From the IMG/VR virus record IMGVR_UViG_3300025674_000188, positions 1 to 33,461 of that record: a DNA stretch of 33,461 bases, one strand, 5' to 3'. Position numbers and translations under genes: made by a program. This DNA is from a virus. The stretch's first letter is position 1, and each line of letters opens with the position of its first letter. This document shows positions 4,383 to 10,649 of the stretch, one piece after another. The notes beneath the pieces were generated by a model. That model worked only from the letters and a program-made list of their open reading frames with translations, did not search any database and was not told the DNA's origin.

Positions 4383-4416
4383 TATATTATCTAAAAAACT
4401 TCTAAACTAATTTGTG
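4383..4416 (-). promoter_or_regulatory. Leftward early promoter for paralog B
   Basis: Minus strand CACAAA (4416-4411), 18 bases, AGATAATATA (4392-4383). The rightmost copy of the family; its spacer lacks the ACGACTAC block. Confidence 0.74.
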
Positions 4417-4601
4417 TAACTTAGGGGGCCCATAAAATAAAAACGACTTTTGTAACCAGCTGAGTATCAGGTAGTTAGGGGGCTATACAATACCCCTATA
4501 TATCTAATACCTAAAATAGTGACACAAGCCTTATAAGTAGTATGAGTAACAGGCTATTGTCACCCTTTTTATGTTTACTAACTATGTGTAATAATCTTAC
4601 T
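4417..4601. promoter_or_regulatory. Divergent control region between early and late arms
   Basis: This gap separates the leftward and rightward arms. It holds a direct repeat TTAGGGGGC (4421-4429 and 4475-4483), a hairpin TAGGGG/CCCCTA (4476-4498), one GCTATACA octamer (4482-4489) and copy B of the 45-bp element. TTGTCA at 4557 with A+T-rich sequence downstream could be part of a rightward promoter, but I see no convincing match to the flavobacterial -7 consensus. An origin of replication is also possible here. Confidence 0.45.
4519..4563 (-). repeat. Duplicated 45-bp element, copy B
   Basis: Minus strand GTGACAAT-x-GCCT-x-TTACT ... CTTGTGTCAC, matching copy A (3617-3662) at both flanks but not in the middle. 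Read as protein it gives VTIACYSYYL then a stop, so it is either a decayed copy of the 34-residue ORF or, more likely given the conserved ends, a protein-binding dyad. Confidence 0.6.
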
Positions 4602-4853
4602 ATGGCATACAAGATGAATTCACCGTTTAATAAACAAAAGCTTTCAAAGAAAGCCGCGGCAGATAAAGCAGCTCGTGATAAAGCTTATATGATGGGTCCT
4701 TATAAAGCAAAGAAAGCAGAGAACCAACGTAAGCGTCGTGCTGCGCTTAAAAAGGGCGTTGATCTTACTGGTAAAGACTATGATCATACCAAAGGTAAGT
4801 TTGTATCTGTTAAAGCCAACCGAGGCAATTACGGTAAAGGCACAAGGAAATAA
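4602..4853 (+). CDS. Small, highly basic protein, 83 aa
   Basis: Starts MAYKMNSPFNKQKLSKK; 25 of 83 residues are Lys or Arg against 6 acidic, with a central KAKKAENQRKRRAALKK stretch and a Gly/Lys tail. Such proteins are common in marine phages; DNA condensation or a head-associated role is inference. An in-frame ATG at 4542 would add 20 hydrophobic residues (SPFLCLLTMC), but that segment overlaps the 45-bp repeat, and the ATG at 4602 has the ACTATG context and matches the MAYKM start I recall for this family. First gene of the rightward arm. Confidence 0.72.
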   Translation: MAYKMNSPFNKQKLSKKAAADKAARDKAYMMGPYKAKKAENQRKRRAALKKGVDLTGKDYDHTKGKFVSVKANRGNYGKGTRK

Positions 4854-4891
4854 GTGATTATAAACACATCGATAACTTAACAATATAAGAC

Positions 4892-5083
4892 ATGCCTTAC
4901 GGAAAGAAAACAGGTTTCAAAATGTACGGAAAATCTCCGATGATGAAGCAAATGAAAAAACAAGGTCTAAAAGCTCTAGCTGCAGCAACCCCTGAATTAG
5001 AGTATGTAGGACCAATGAAAAAGAAAATGTGCAAGAAATGCGGATCACCAATGTGTATGTGTGGACCAAAACATAAAAAATAA
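4892..5083 (+). CDS. Small Lys/Met-rich protein with Cys cluster, 63 aa
   Basis: Begins MPYGKKTGFKMYGKS and ends with CKKCGSPMCMCGPKHKK: a C-x2-C-x4-C-x-C pattern likely to bind zinc. Strongly basic. Adjacent to and similar in style to the preceding basic protein; both may be packaged with DNA or bind nucleic acid. No named family recognised. Confidence 0.72.
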   Translation: MPYGKKTGFKMYGKSPMMKQMKKQGLKALAAATPELEYVGPMKKKMCKKCGSPMCMCGPKHKK

Positions 5084-5127
5084 CGGAAAGACCGTTAACC
5101 ACGTTATTAACCTAAAACCAAATTATT

Positions 5128-5433
5128 ATGACGTACCTATATTACCAGACCTCAACTAGAACAGTGGGAGGTCAACAACCAAAAGTTAGTGAGCAAACCA
5201 AGAAAGAGTGGGAGCATTTAGCTAACAAAGAAAACTGGAGAATAACCCAATTACCAAACGGTTACTACCAAACCGAAGTTTCTAATCCAGATGGTGAAAC
5301 ATGGCACGATGTTACACGTAGAGAAACGCTAGAAGGCGCAGAATCTGCAATTGACGGAAGCATTGAACATTTTACCAAAAAGTTAGAAGCTACCAAAGGA
5401 CCGAAAGTCGTTAAGACCTTCAAGAATGAGTAA
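5128..5433 (+). CDS. Hypothetical protein, 101 aa
   Basis: Begins MTYLYYQTSTRTVGGQQ and contains NKENWRITQLPNGYYQTEVSNPDGETW, suggesting a small beta-rich domain, followed by a helical Lys-rich tail. ATG preceded by AAATTATT. Its stop overlaps the start of the next membrane micro-ORF (ATGAGTAA), indicating coupling. Function unknown. Confidence 0.72.
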   Translation: MTYLYYQTSTRTVGGQQPKVSEQTKKEWEHLANKENWRITQLPNGYYQTEVSNPDGETWHDVTRRETLEGAESAIDGSIEHFTKKLEATKGPKVVKTFKNE

Positions 5434-5533
5434 ATTAAAGCTGTGTTTAATAGCTCTAACAGGATGGTTAGGGCTATTATTTACGGCTTTTGTTTATTAT
5501 GTAGCAATAGCTGGAATTATAAAATTATTTTAA
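5426..5533 (+). CDS. 35-residue membrane protein
   Basis: Begins MSKLKLCLIALTGWLG and continues hydrophobic to IIKLF: one membrane helix with a basic N-terminus. It overlaps the preceding gene by 8 bases and ends 10 bases before the GroEL start, so it fills the gap. Function unknown. Confidence 0.6.
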   Translation: MSKLKLCLIALTGWLGLLFTAFVYYVAIAGIIKLF

Positions 5534-5543
5534 ATTAAATTAA

Positions 5544-7115
5544 ATGGAATATAATAACCCTAGTCTTCTTATCAAAGACTTAAACTTTGGTGAAGACGCA
5601 AAATCTAAAATTGGTGCAGGAGTTGAGAAACTAGCGAAGGCTGTCAAGTCAACCCTTGGAGCATCAGGCCAATGCGTGATCTATGAAGATGCGCGTGGCG
5701 TACCGGTAATCACAAAAGACGGTGTAACAGTAGCTGAATCTGTAGTCTTATATGATCCGGTAGAAAACATGGGAGCAACTTTAATCAAAGAAGCTGCCAA
5801 AAATACAGTGAGAGAAGCCGGTGACGGCACTACAACAGCAACTGTATTAGCCGAATCATTACTTAATGAAATAAATAAAGTCTTAGATAGCAACACAAGT
5901 ATTAGAGACATTAAATTAGGCGTAGATTCTGGCTTAAAAAAAATTAATGACTATTTAGATAAGGTAAAGATTGAAGTTACAGACGAAATGTTGTCTCATG
6001 TAGCCGCTATATCTTGTAATAATGATCAAGAACTTGGCGATATTATAGCCGAAGCTTATAAGAAGGTTGGTAAAGACGGCGTAGTGTTAATGGAAGAGTC
6101 TGAAACAGAAGAAACTTACGTAGATATTGTTGACGGTGTTCAATTAGCCGACTGTGGTTTAACATCACCACACTTCATTACTAATACTGACAAGCAGAAA
6201 TGTGAGCTAGAAAATCCTTTTGTATTAATATCTATGTCTGAAATACCAAACGTTCGTAAAATACAGACAATACTAGAGCATGTTATTAAGAAAAACCGAT
6301 CTTTACTAATTGTAGCGCCAGTTGCTCAGCAAGTAAAATCGGCGCTGCTAATGAATAAAGTAAAAGGTAACATTAAAATAAATATTATTAGTCTCCCTGG
6401 TTTTGGTAACACTAAAAAAGACACTTGTGAAGACTTAGCGATATTAACTGGCGCTAAAGTAATGAACGAAGAACTAGGTGATGACTTAGATCTTATAGAT
6501 ATTAATTGTTTAGGCGAGGTTGAATTTGCTGTTACAGATGACAAGACGACAGTTTTAACAACGCTAGAAGAATTAAATGAAGATATAGGTGATAGAATTA
6601 ATCAAGTTGTAAAAGCAATTAAAGATGAAAAGAATCCTTTTATTAAAACAAAACTGGAACAAAGATTGTCTATGTTATCAGGTAGTGTTGGAATTATTAA
6701 CGTTGGGGCAAACTCTAAGGTGGAGCTTAAAGAAAAGAAAGACAGGATCGAGGATGCTATTTACGCTACAAAAGCTGCGCTCAAAGAAGGGATAGTGCCA
6801 GGAGGTGGTATAGCCCTCCTTAACGCGTCTCAAAAAATTTCGACCGACTCCGTCGGCGAGGAGCTATTGCTAAGAGCTATAGAAGCACCATTCACAACTA
6901 TCATGCATAATGCTGGTCTAGATTTACAGACATCAGTTGATGAAGGTATGGGTATAGATGTAACAACAGGCAAATCAGTTAACATGATAGAAGAAGGTAT
7001 TATTGACCCGGTTCTAGTAACTAAGTCAGCACTTAAAAATGCAGTAAGTGTTGTTAAGACTATTGTTTCTGCAGATTGTGTAATATCAAATGCTAGAGCA
7101 GATGAAAGCAATTAA
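5544..7115 (+). CDS. groEL: GroEL-like chaperonin, 60 kDa class (Cpn60)
   Basis: 523 residues against about 548 in E. coli. ATP-site motifs are present: KDGVTVA (58-64), GDGTTTATVLA (93-103, holding the catalytic Asp equivalent) and, in the second equatorial part, RIEDAIYATKAALKEG with a GGG (420-422); Asp404 matches the hydrolysis Asp. The apical domain is more divergent: the segment that is GYLSPYF in E. coli reads GLTSPHF (205-211), so tyrosines of the substrate and cochaperonin groove are changed. The C-terminal Gly-Gly-Met tail is missing. Overall it looks intact and active. It lies directly before a GroES-like gene, overlapping it by 14 bases, at the head of the virion genes, so it probably folds phage structural proteins with its own cochaperonin. 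Confidence 0.96.
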   Translation: MEYNNPSLLIKDLNFGEDAKSKIGAGVEKLAKAVKSTLGASGQCVIYEDARGVPVITKDGVTVAESVVLYDPVENMGATLIKEAAKNTVREAGDGTTTATVLAESLLNEINKVLDSNTSIRDIKLGVDSGLKKINDYLDKVKIEVTDEMLSHVAAISCNNDQELGDIIAEAYKKVGKDGVVLMEESETEETYVDIVDGVQLADCGLTSPHFITNTDKQKCELENPFVLISMSEIPNVRKIQTILEHVIKKNRSLLIVAPVAQQVKSALLMNKVKGNIKINIISLPGFGNTKKDTCEDLAILTGAKVMNEELGDDLDLIDINCLGEVEFAVTDDKTTVLTTLEELNEDIGDRINQVVKAIKDEKNPFIKTKLEQRLSMLSGSVGIINVGANSKVELKEKKDRIEDAIYATKAALKEGIVPGGGIALLNASQKISTDSVGEELLLRAIEAPFTTIMHNAGLDLQTSVDEGMGIDVTTGKSVNMIEEGIIDPVLVTKSALKNAVSVVKTIVSADCVISNARADESN

Positions 7116-7359
7116 TCACTACGTTATTGTAGAAAAGATAAAAGAAGAGCAGAAAAAAATAGGGGGATTAGTATTTACAGAAAAAACTGATACTGATAAT
7201 CGATATATAAAAGCAAAAATTATATCTGCTTCAGAACTATTAGAAGGTATAAAGAAAAATCAAATTATATACTACGACAAGCATGCTGGGCATGGTATAG
7301 ACATAGACGACAAGCATTACTTTGTTATAAAAGTAGGTGATATAGTATTAGTACAATAA
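7102..7359 (+). CDS. groES: GroES-like co-chaperonin (Cpn10)
   Basis: 85 residues from the ATG at 7102 (MKAINHYVIVEK, like the GroES N-terminus). An ATG at 7090 would add four residues with no counterpart in GroES. A mobile-loop equivalent is visible at about 18-28 (KKIGGLVFTEK, compared with GGIVLT in E. coli). The C-terminal half has the typical cochaperonin pattern: YYDKHAGHGIDIDDKHYFVIKVGDIVLV. Slightly shorter than cellular GroES (97 aa). The start lies inside the GroEL 3' end, so the pair is translationally coupled. The short length recalls T4 gp31-type phage cochaperonins, but the matched GroEL suggests a self-contained pair. Confidence 0.88.
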   Translation: MKAINHYVIVEKIKEEQKKIGGLVFTEKTDTDNRYIKAKIISASELLEGIKKNQIIYYDKHAGHGIDIDDKHYFVIKVGDIVLVQ

Positions 7360-7414
7360 ATATTAATTCTTAGTCAAACTTGAAAGATTTTGGCTAACAC
7401 TTAAAACAAAAAAA

Positions 7415-8134
7415 ATGGAGAAATTATTAGTTTTTATTAAAGGAGCAAACAACTCGTATTCTAATACGGCTTCTAATTTGCTTGGAGTACATTCTGTAGC
7501 TTCAGCAAAAGTTGTTGTTAAGTTTAAATCGCAAGATGGAAACGGTTTGCTAGACGTTATTACACTAGCTGTTACTGCTGGTAAAGAAAACCAAATGGTA
7601 GAAAAAATATCTACAAATATTGCTGGTTCTAGATCAGGCAAACTTGTTGTTGCTGACGCTCTTAATCAGACAGGTCTTGAGCCAGCATTTATAACTGGCA
7701 TAACAAGTATTTCACTTGGCGAAGGAACAAACAAAATTGTAGAAGAACTTACTGGAGCTAAATCTTTAACTGCAGCTGATAGTGGCAAAGTATTCATGCT
7801 TAACGCACCTTCTTCTGGTGTTGCTGCGACACTACCTGCTTCAACTGCTATTAGCGCTGGATGGAACTGTAGATTTATTGTTAAAGCAGCTTCTGCCGCT
7901 CCTTATCGTATTTCTGAAGATGCGACTGTTGACACAGACGTTTTAGTTACTAGCGTTGTTGAAAGGACTTTAAGTGGTAACGCTCAAGTAATGCCTTATT
8001 CTGCTGGTCACACTAATATTGACCTTAGAGCTGGCACCTCTGTTAAAGGCGATTCTGTCACTATAGTTTTTGATGGAGTTAACTTCTATGCAGACGCTAT
8101 TTCAGCTAATGGCGGCGGTATAGTTCTTCAGTAA
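7415..8134 (+). CDS. Probable virion decoration or head-fibre protein, 239 aa
   Basis: Ala-, Ser- and Thr-rich beta protein. The N-terminal third (MEKLLVFIKGANNSY) looks like a small separate domain; residues about 113-239 contain SLTAADSGKVFMLNAPSSG-ATLPA, a pattern I recall at the C-terminus of phage fibre and decoration proteins. No signal peptide or membrane helix. Gly-rich end (SANGGGIVLQ). It lies between the chaperonin pair and lysis and packaging genes. Virion role is inference. Confidence 0.6.
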   Translation: MEKLLVFIKGANNSYSNTASNLLGVHSVASAKVVVKFKSQDGNGLLDVITLAVTAGKENQMVEKISTNIAGSRSGKLVVADALNQTGLEPAFITGITSISLGEGTNKIVEELTGAKSLTAADSGKVFMLNAPSSGVAATLPASTAISAGWNCRFIVKAASAAPYRISEDATVDTDVLVTSVVERTLSGNAQVMPYSAGHTNIDLRAGTSVKGDSVTIVFDGVNFYADAISANGGGIVLQ

Positions 8135-8139
8135 TAAGC

Positions 8140-8580
8140 ATGAGGATTAGTTCAAGCGATATTCGCGAATTACAACTGTTTAAGTATTACAGGCTCACTA
8201 GAAAGTGGGCTTGTAAAACTTACGGTTTGACGGACGCGGAGCTTGAACTTTTAATTTACTTAGATTGCAAAGGTAGATTTACAAGGCAAGAGTTTATCGA
8301 CGGCACGTATACCATGAGTTGGGACAAAGGCCGCTGGGACAAACTTAGAAAGTTAGGTTGGATAGAAGTGTGGAGACATAGAAATAGAACTACAATAAAG
8401 TATTCTATATTTAAAACATCGATGAAGTGCAGCCAGCTTATAAGTAGAATCTACAGAATACTGTTAGGTGAAGAAGATTTACCTACATCAGAAAGAAGTG
8501 TATTTTATAATAACAAATCATATACTGACAAGGTTTTTAATAAATCTATAGATGATATGATTAAAGATCCAGAGAGATAA
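8140..8580 (+). CDS. Winged-helix DNA-binding protein (MarR-like fold)
   Basis: 146 residues. Residues about 25-105 follow a winged-helix layout: LTDAELELLIYLDCKGRFTRQEF (helices 1-2), WDKGRWDKLRKLGWIEVWRHR (recognition helix and first wing strand), TTIKYSIFKTSMKCSQLISRIYRILLGEE (wing and dimerisation helix). This resembles MarR-type regulators, and I recall similar proteins beside late genes in marine phages. It could control late transcription. The ATG follows the preceding stop by a few bases and its stop (TAATG) overlaps the next start. Confidence 0.68.
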   Translation: MRISSSDIRELQLFKYYRLTRKWACKTYGLTDAELELLIYLDCKGRFTRQEFIDGTYTMSWDKGRWDKLRKLGWIEVWRHRNRTTIKYSIFKTSMKCSQLISRIYRILLGEEDLPTSERSVFYNNKSYTDKVFNKSIDDMIKDPER

Positions 8581-8921
8581 TGGCTTTTAAATTAGGTAAA
8601 GAAAAAAGAGGTTTTAAAAACTTTAAAAACACAAAAATATTTCGCAAAAAACTTGGGGAAGGAGTTTTAGGCGAAGCTAATGACGACGGGTCTATATACA
8701 TTGATAAAAGTGTACCAAATGATATGGTTAACTATGTAGCTAATCATGAGGCACAACATAGAACGGCTATGCAGCTAGGAACAGAAACATACGATGATAA
8801 CGCGGTATATTACAAAGGTCAAGTTTGGCCAAGAGGAAATGGTTATATAATGGACCCTAATACTGGAAAAAAGTATAAAGAAGGAGACACAAACCTGCCG
8901 TGGGAAGCAAATAAAATTTAA
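8580..8921 (+). CDS. Small HExxH metallopeptidase-like protein, 113 aa
   Basis: Contains HEAQH (residues 56-60), the zinc-binding HExxH motif, preceded by a beta-strand region (EANDDGSIYIDKSVP) as in zinc peptidases. The conserved end LPWEANK supplies Glu109 as a possible third ligand. Below the usual length of a full peptidase, so it may be a minimal domain. I recall a conserved family of this shape in marine and Bacteroidetes phages. It precedes the holin by one base, so a role in lysis or virion maturation is plausible; not proven. Confidence 0.65.
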   Translation: MAFKLGKEKRGFKNFKNTKIFRKKLGEGVLGEANDDGSIYIDKSVPNDMVNYVANHEAQHRTAMQLGTETYDDNAVYYKGQVWPRGNGYIMDPNTGKKYKEGDTNLPWEANKI

Positions 8922-8922
8922 T

Positions 8923-9309
8923 ATGATACAAAATTTATTAGGTGGTTTATTCGGTAAAGTTGTTGAAAACGCCGAAGGTATATTAGATGAAATTATCACC
9001 ACAGACGAAGAGAGAGAAGCCGCTAAAGCGAAGATAAAGCAAATGCTTTTAGATAGCGAAGCTAAAATACAAGAACAAGTTACAGCTCGTTGGCAGGCAG
9101 ATATGCAGTCAGACTCATGGCTTAGTAAATCAATACGCCCGTTAGTGCTGGCTTGGCTAGTAATATCAACCACACTGCTAATTTTCATTGACGCAGGTGT
9201 GATTATGTTTAATGTAGAAGACAAATGGGTTGATCTTTTACAATTAGTTTTAATAACCGTAATTGGGGCCTACTTTGGTGGACGCTCAATTGAAAAAGTA
9301 AAAAAATAA
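8923..9309 (+). CDS. Holin-like membrane protein (3-TM type)
   Basis: 128 residues. An amphipathic charged N-terminal half (GILDEIITTDEEREAAKAKIKQ, helical) is followed by the signature SDSWLSKSIRPLVLAWLVIST and two hydrophobic segments (about 68-90 and 104-122), ending FGGRSIEKVKK. This is the pattern of the 3TM holin family described for gene-transfer agents. It would perforate the inner membrane at lysis. No endolysin is recognisable nearby except possibly the HExxH protein. Confidence 0.8.
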   Translation: MIQNLLGGLFGKVVENAEGILDEIITTDEEREAAKAKIKQMLLDSEAKIQEQVTARWQADMQSDSWLSKSIRPLVLAWLVISTTLLIFIDAGVIMFNVEDKWVDLLQLVLITVIGAYFGGRSIEKVKK

Positions 9310-9331
9310 TAACAAATTCAATTAAATAAAA

Positions 9332-9619
9332 ATGACAAAAACAAAAACAACAAAAACTGTAGATTTAAAACCTAAAGCAGAAAAAATCACAGAACAACAA
9401 TTAAAAGAAGTTCAACAAATAATATCTACAGCTAATCAAATAAAGCTAGAAGTAGGTAGCATTGAGGCTAGGAAACACATGCTTCTTCACGAGTTAGACG
9501 CTATTAATAGAAAAATGGGCGAAATTAATAAAGTGCTAGAAGAAGAGTACGGAAAAATGGATATTGATATTCAAACCGGAGAAATTAAATATCCAGAAAA
9601 TGGAGAAGTTAATTCGTAA
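9332..9619 (+). CDS. Coiled-coil protein, 95 aa
   Basis: Lys/Thr-rich N-terminus (MTKTKTTKTVDLKPKAEK), then a continuous heptad-like helix (KEVQQIISTANQIKLEVGSIEARKH-LLHELDAINRKMGEINKVLEEEYG), then a beta-like acidic end (DIDIQTGEIKYPENGE). Proteins of this plan occur near terminase genes in Bacteroidetes phages I recall; function not established. ATG preceded by AATAAAA. Confidence 0.72.
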   Translation: MTKTKTTKTVDLKPKAEKITEQQLKEVQQIISTANQIKLEVGSIEARKHMLLHELDAINRKMGEINKVLEEEYGKMDIDIQTGEIKYPENGEVNS

Positions 9620-9821
9620 AATCACAATAGGTAAAGATTATAAAATTGACGCCATGCACTATTCTGTTGGACAGGAAGTGTATGGTGGTCATGTTATATC
9701 TGATATAATAGAAGAAAAAGATAAGTACTCTATATATATATGTAAAGATAATCAAGTTATACCTTGGAAAGACTTTAATAAGAATATGGCTATATCTATT
9801 GAGTACAATTTAGAATATTAA
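9600..9821 (+). CDS. Hypothetical protein, 73 aa
   Basis: Begins MEKLIRKITIGKDYKID and contains AMHYSVGQEVYGGHVISDIIEE and CKDNQVIPWKDF: a small beta-barrel-like protein. The frame reaches a TTG at 9564, but the ATG at 9600, overlapping the upstream gene by 20 bases, is preferred. The stop overlaps the next ATG (TAATG). No family recognised. Confidence 0.66.
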   Translation: MEKLIRKITIGKDYKIDAMHYSVGQEVYGGHVISDIIEEKDKYSIYICKDNQVIPWKDFNKNMAISIEYNLEY

Positions 9822-10426
9822 TGAAGCCTTATATTGATTTTTTAATAACACCTATTGGTGGAAGATATAATAATATAAAAGCTGTAGGAGAAAAACAGCT
9901 TATTATAAACACTGAAATATCTAATTTTAAAACTATAAATAGAAAAGGTTTAGTATTGCAACATCCATCAAATAGAAATACTGAAATAAAAAAAGGTGAC
10001 GAAGTAATAGTACATCACAATGTGTTTAGAAGATGGCATAATATGCATGGCGAAGAAAAAAACTCCAGAAGTTATCTTTCAGAAAACCAATATTTAGTTA
10101 GTGAAGATCAAATATTCTTGTATAAAAGAAACGGGAATTGGAAAGCTTTAAATGGCTATTGCTTTGTTCAACCTATAAAAAGCAAAAACGAATTGAGTTT
10201 AGACAAAGAAAAACCTCTTGTTGGTATTATAAAGTTTGTTGATGAAAAACTCGCTAAACAAGATATAAAGGTTGGAGACTTAGTTGGCTTTAGTCCAAAT
10301 GATGAATATGAGTTTTTGCTTGAGGGTAAAAAAATGTATAGGATTATGTCTAAATTTATTACTATAAAATATGAATATCAAGGAGACGAAGAAGAATATA
10401 ATCCGAGCTGGGCGCAAAGCAGTTGA
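9821..10426 (+). CDS. Tandem GroES-like fold protein, 201 aa
   Basis: Two repeats each read like the core of a Cpn10 barrel. Repeat 1 (about 1-105): LITPI, GLVLQHPSNRNTEIKKGDEV-IVHHN, then YLVSEDQIFLYK. Repeat 2 (about 112-190): FVQPI, GIIKF, IKVGDLVGFSPNDEYEFLLEG, then a closing strand (MYRIMSKFITIKYE). The KxGDxV and final-strand pattern match GroES, but the mobile loop that binds GroEL is not obvious. Such proteins sit just upstream of terminase in phages I recall. It could act with the phage GroEL or be structural. Starts directly at the preceding stop. Confidence 0.6.
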   Translation: MKPYIDFLITPIGGRYNNIKAVGEKQLIINTEISNFKTINRKGLVLQHPSNRNTEIKKGDEVIVHHNVFRRWHNMHGEEKNSRSYLSENQYLVSEDQIFLYKRNGNWKALNGYCFVQPIKSKNELSLDKEKPLVGIIKFVDEKLAKQDIKVGDLVGFSPNDEYEFLLEGKKMYRIMSKFITIKYEYQGDEEEYNPSWAQSS

Positions 10427-10649
10427 AGAATTAATTAAAGTTGCTGAAGAAAAAATTATTACCAACACAGAAGATGATGTTTCAGCAGATAGACTTAAAA
10501 ACGCGGCGGCTACAAAAAAACTAGCGATATTTGACGCTTTTGAAATACTTAATCGTATACAAGAAGAAGAAAGCTTGCTAGAAGGCAAAGAGCCAGAAGA
10601 GAAAAAAGAAAGAGTGTTTAAAGGATTCGCTGAAGGTAGATCTAAATAA
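10371..10649 (+). CDS. Putative terminase small subunit, 92 aa
   Basis: Helical and charged: RAGRKAVEELIKVAEEK at the N-terminus, DVSADRLKNAAATKKLAIFDAFEILNRI in the middle, and a Lys/Glu-rich tail. Length and position directly before the large terminase (its stop overlaps the next ATG, TAATG) suggest the small subunit. No helix-turn-helix is obvious, and the start overlaps the preceding gene by 56 bases. The assignment is mainly contextual. Confidence 0.55.
   Translation: MNIKETKKNIIRAGRKAVEELIKVAEEKIITNTEDDVSADRLKNAAATKKLAIFDAFEILNRIQEEESLLEGKEPEEKKERVFKGFAEGRSK

Noticed and set aside
4542-4601. N-terminal extension of the 83-aa basic protein from ATG 4542
   Set aside because: The extension overlaps the duplicated 45-bp element and has no counterpart in the family start I recall; ATG 4602 has the shared ACTATG context.
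9564-9599. TTG start for the 73-aa protein
   Set aside because: Would overlap the upstream gene by 56 bases; ATG at 9600 is simpler.
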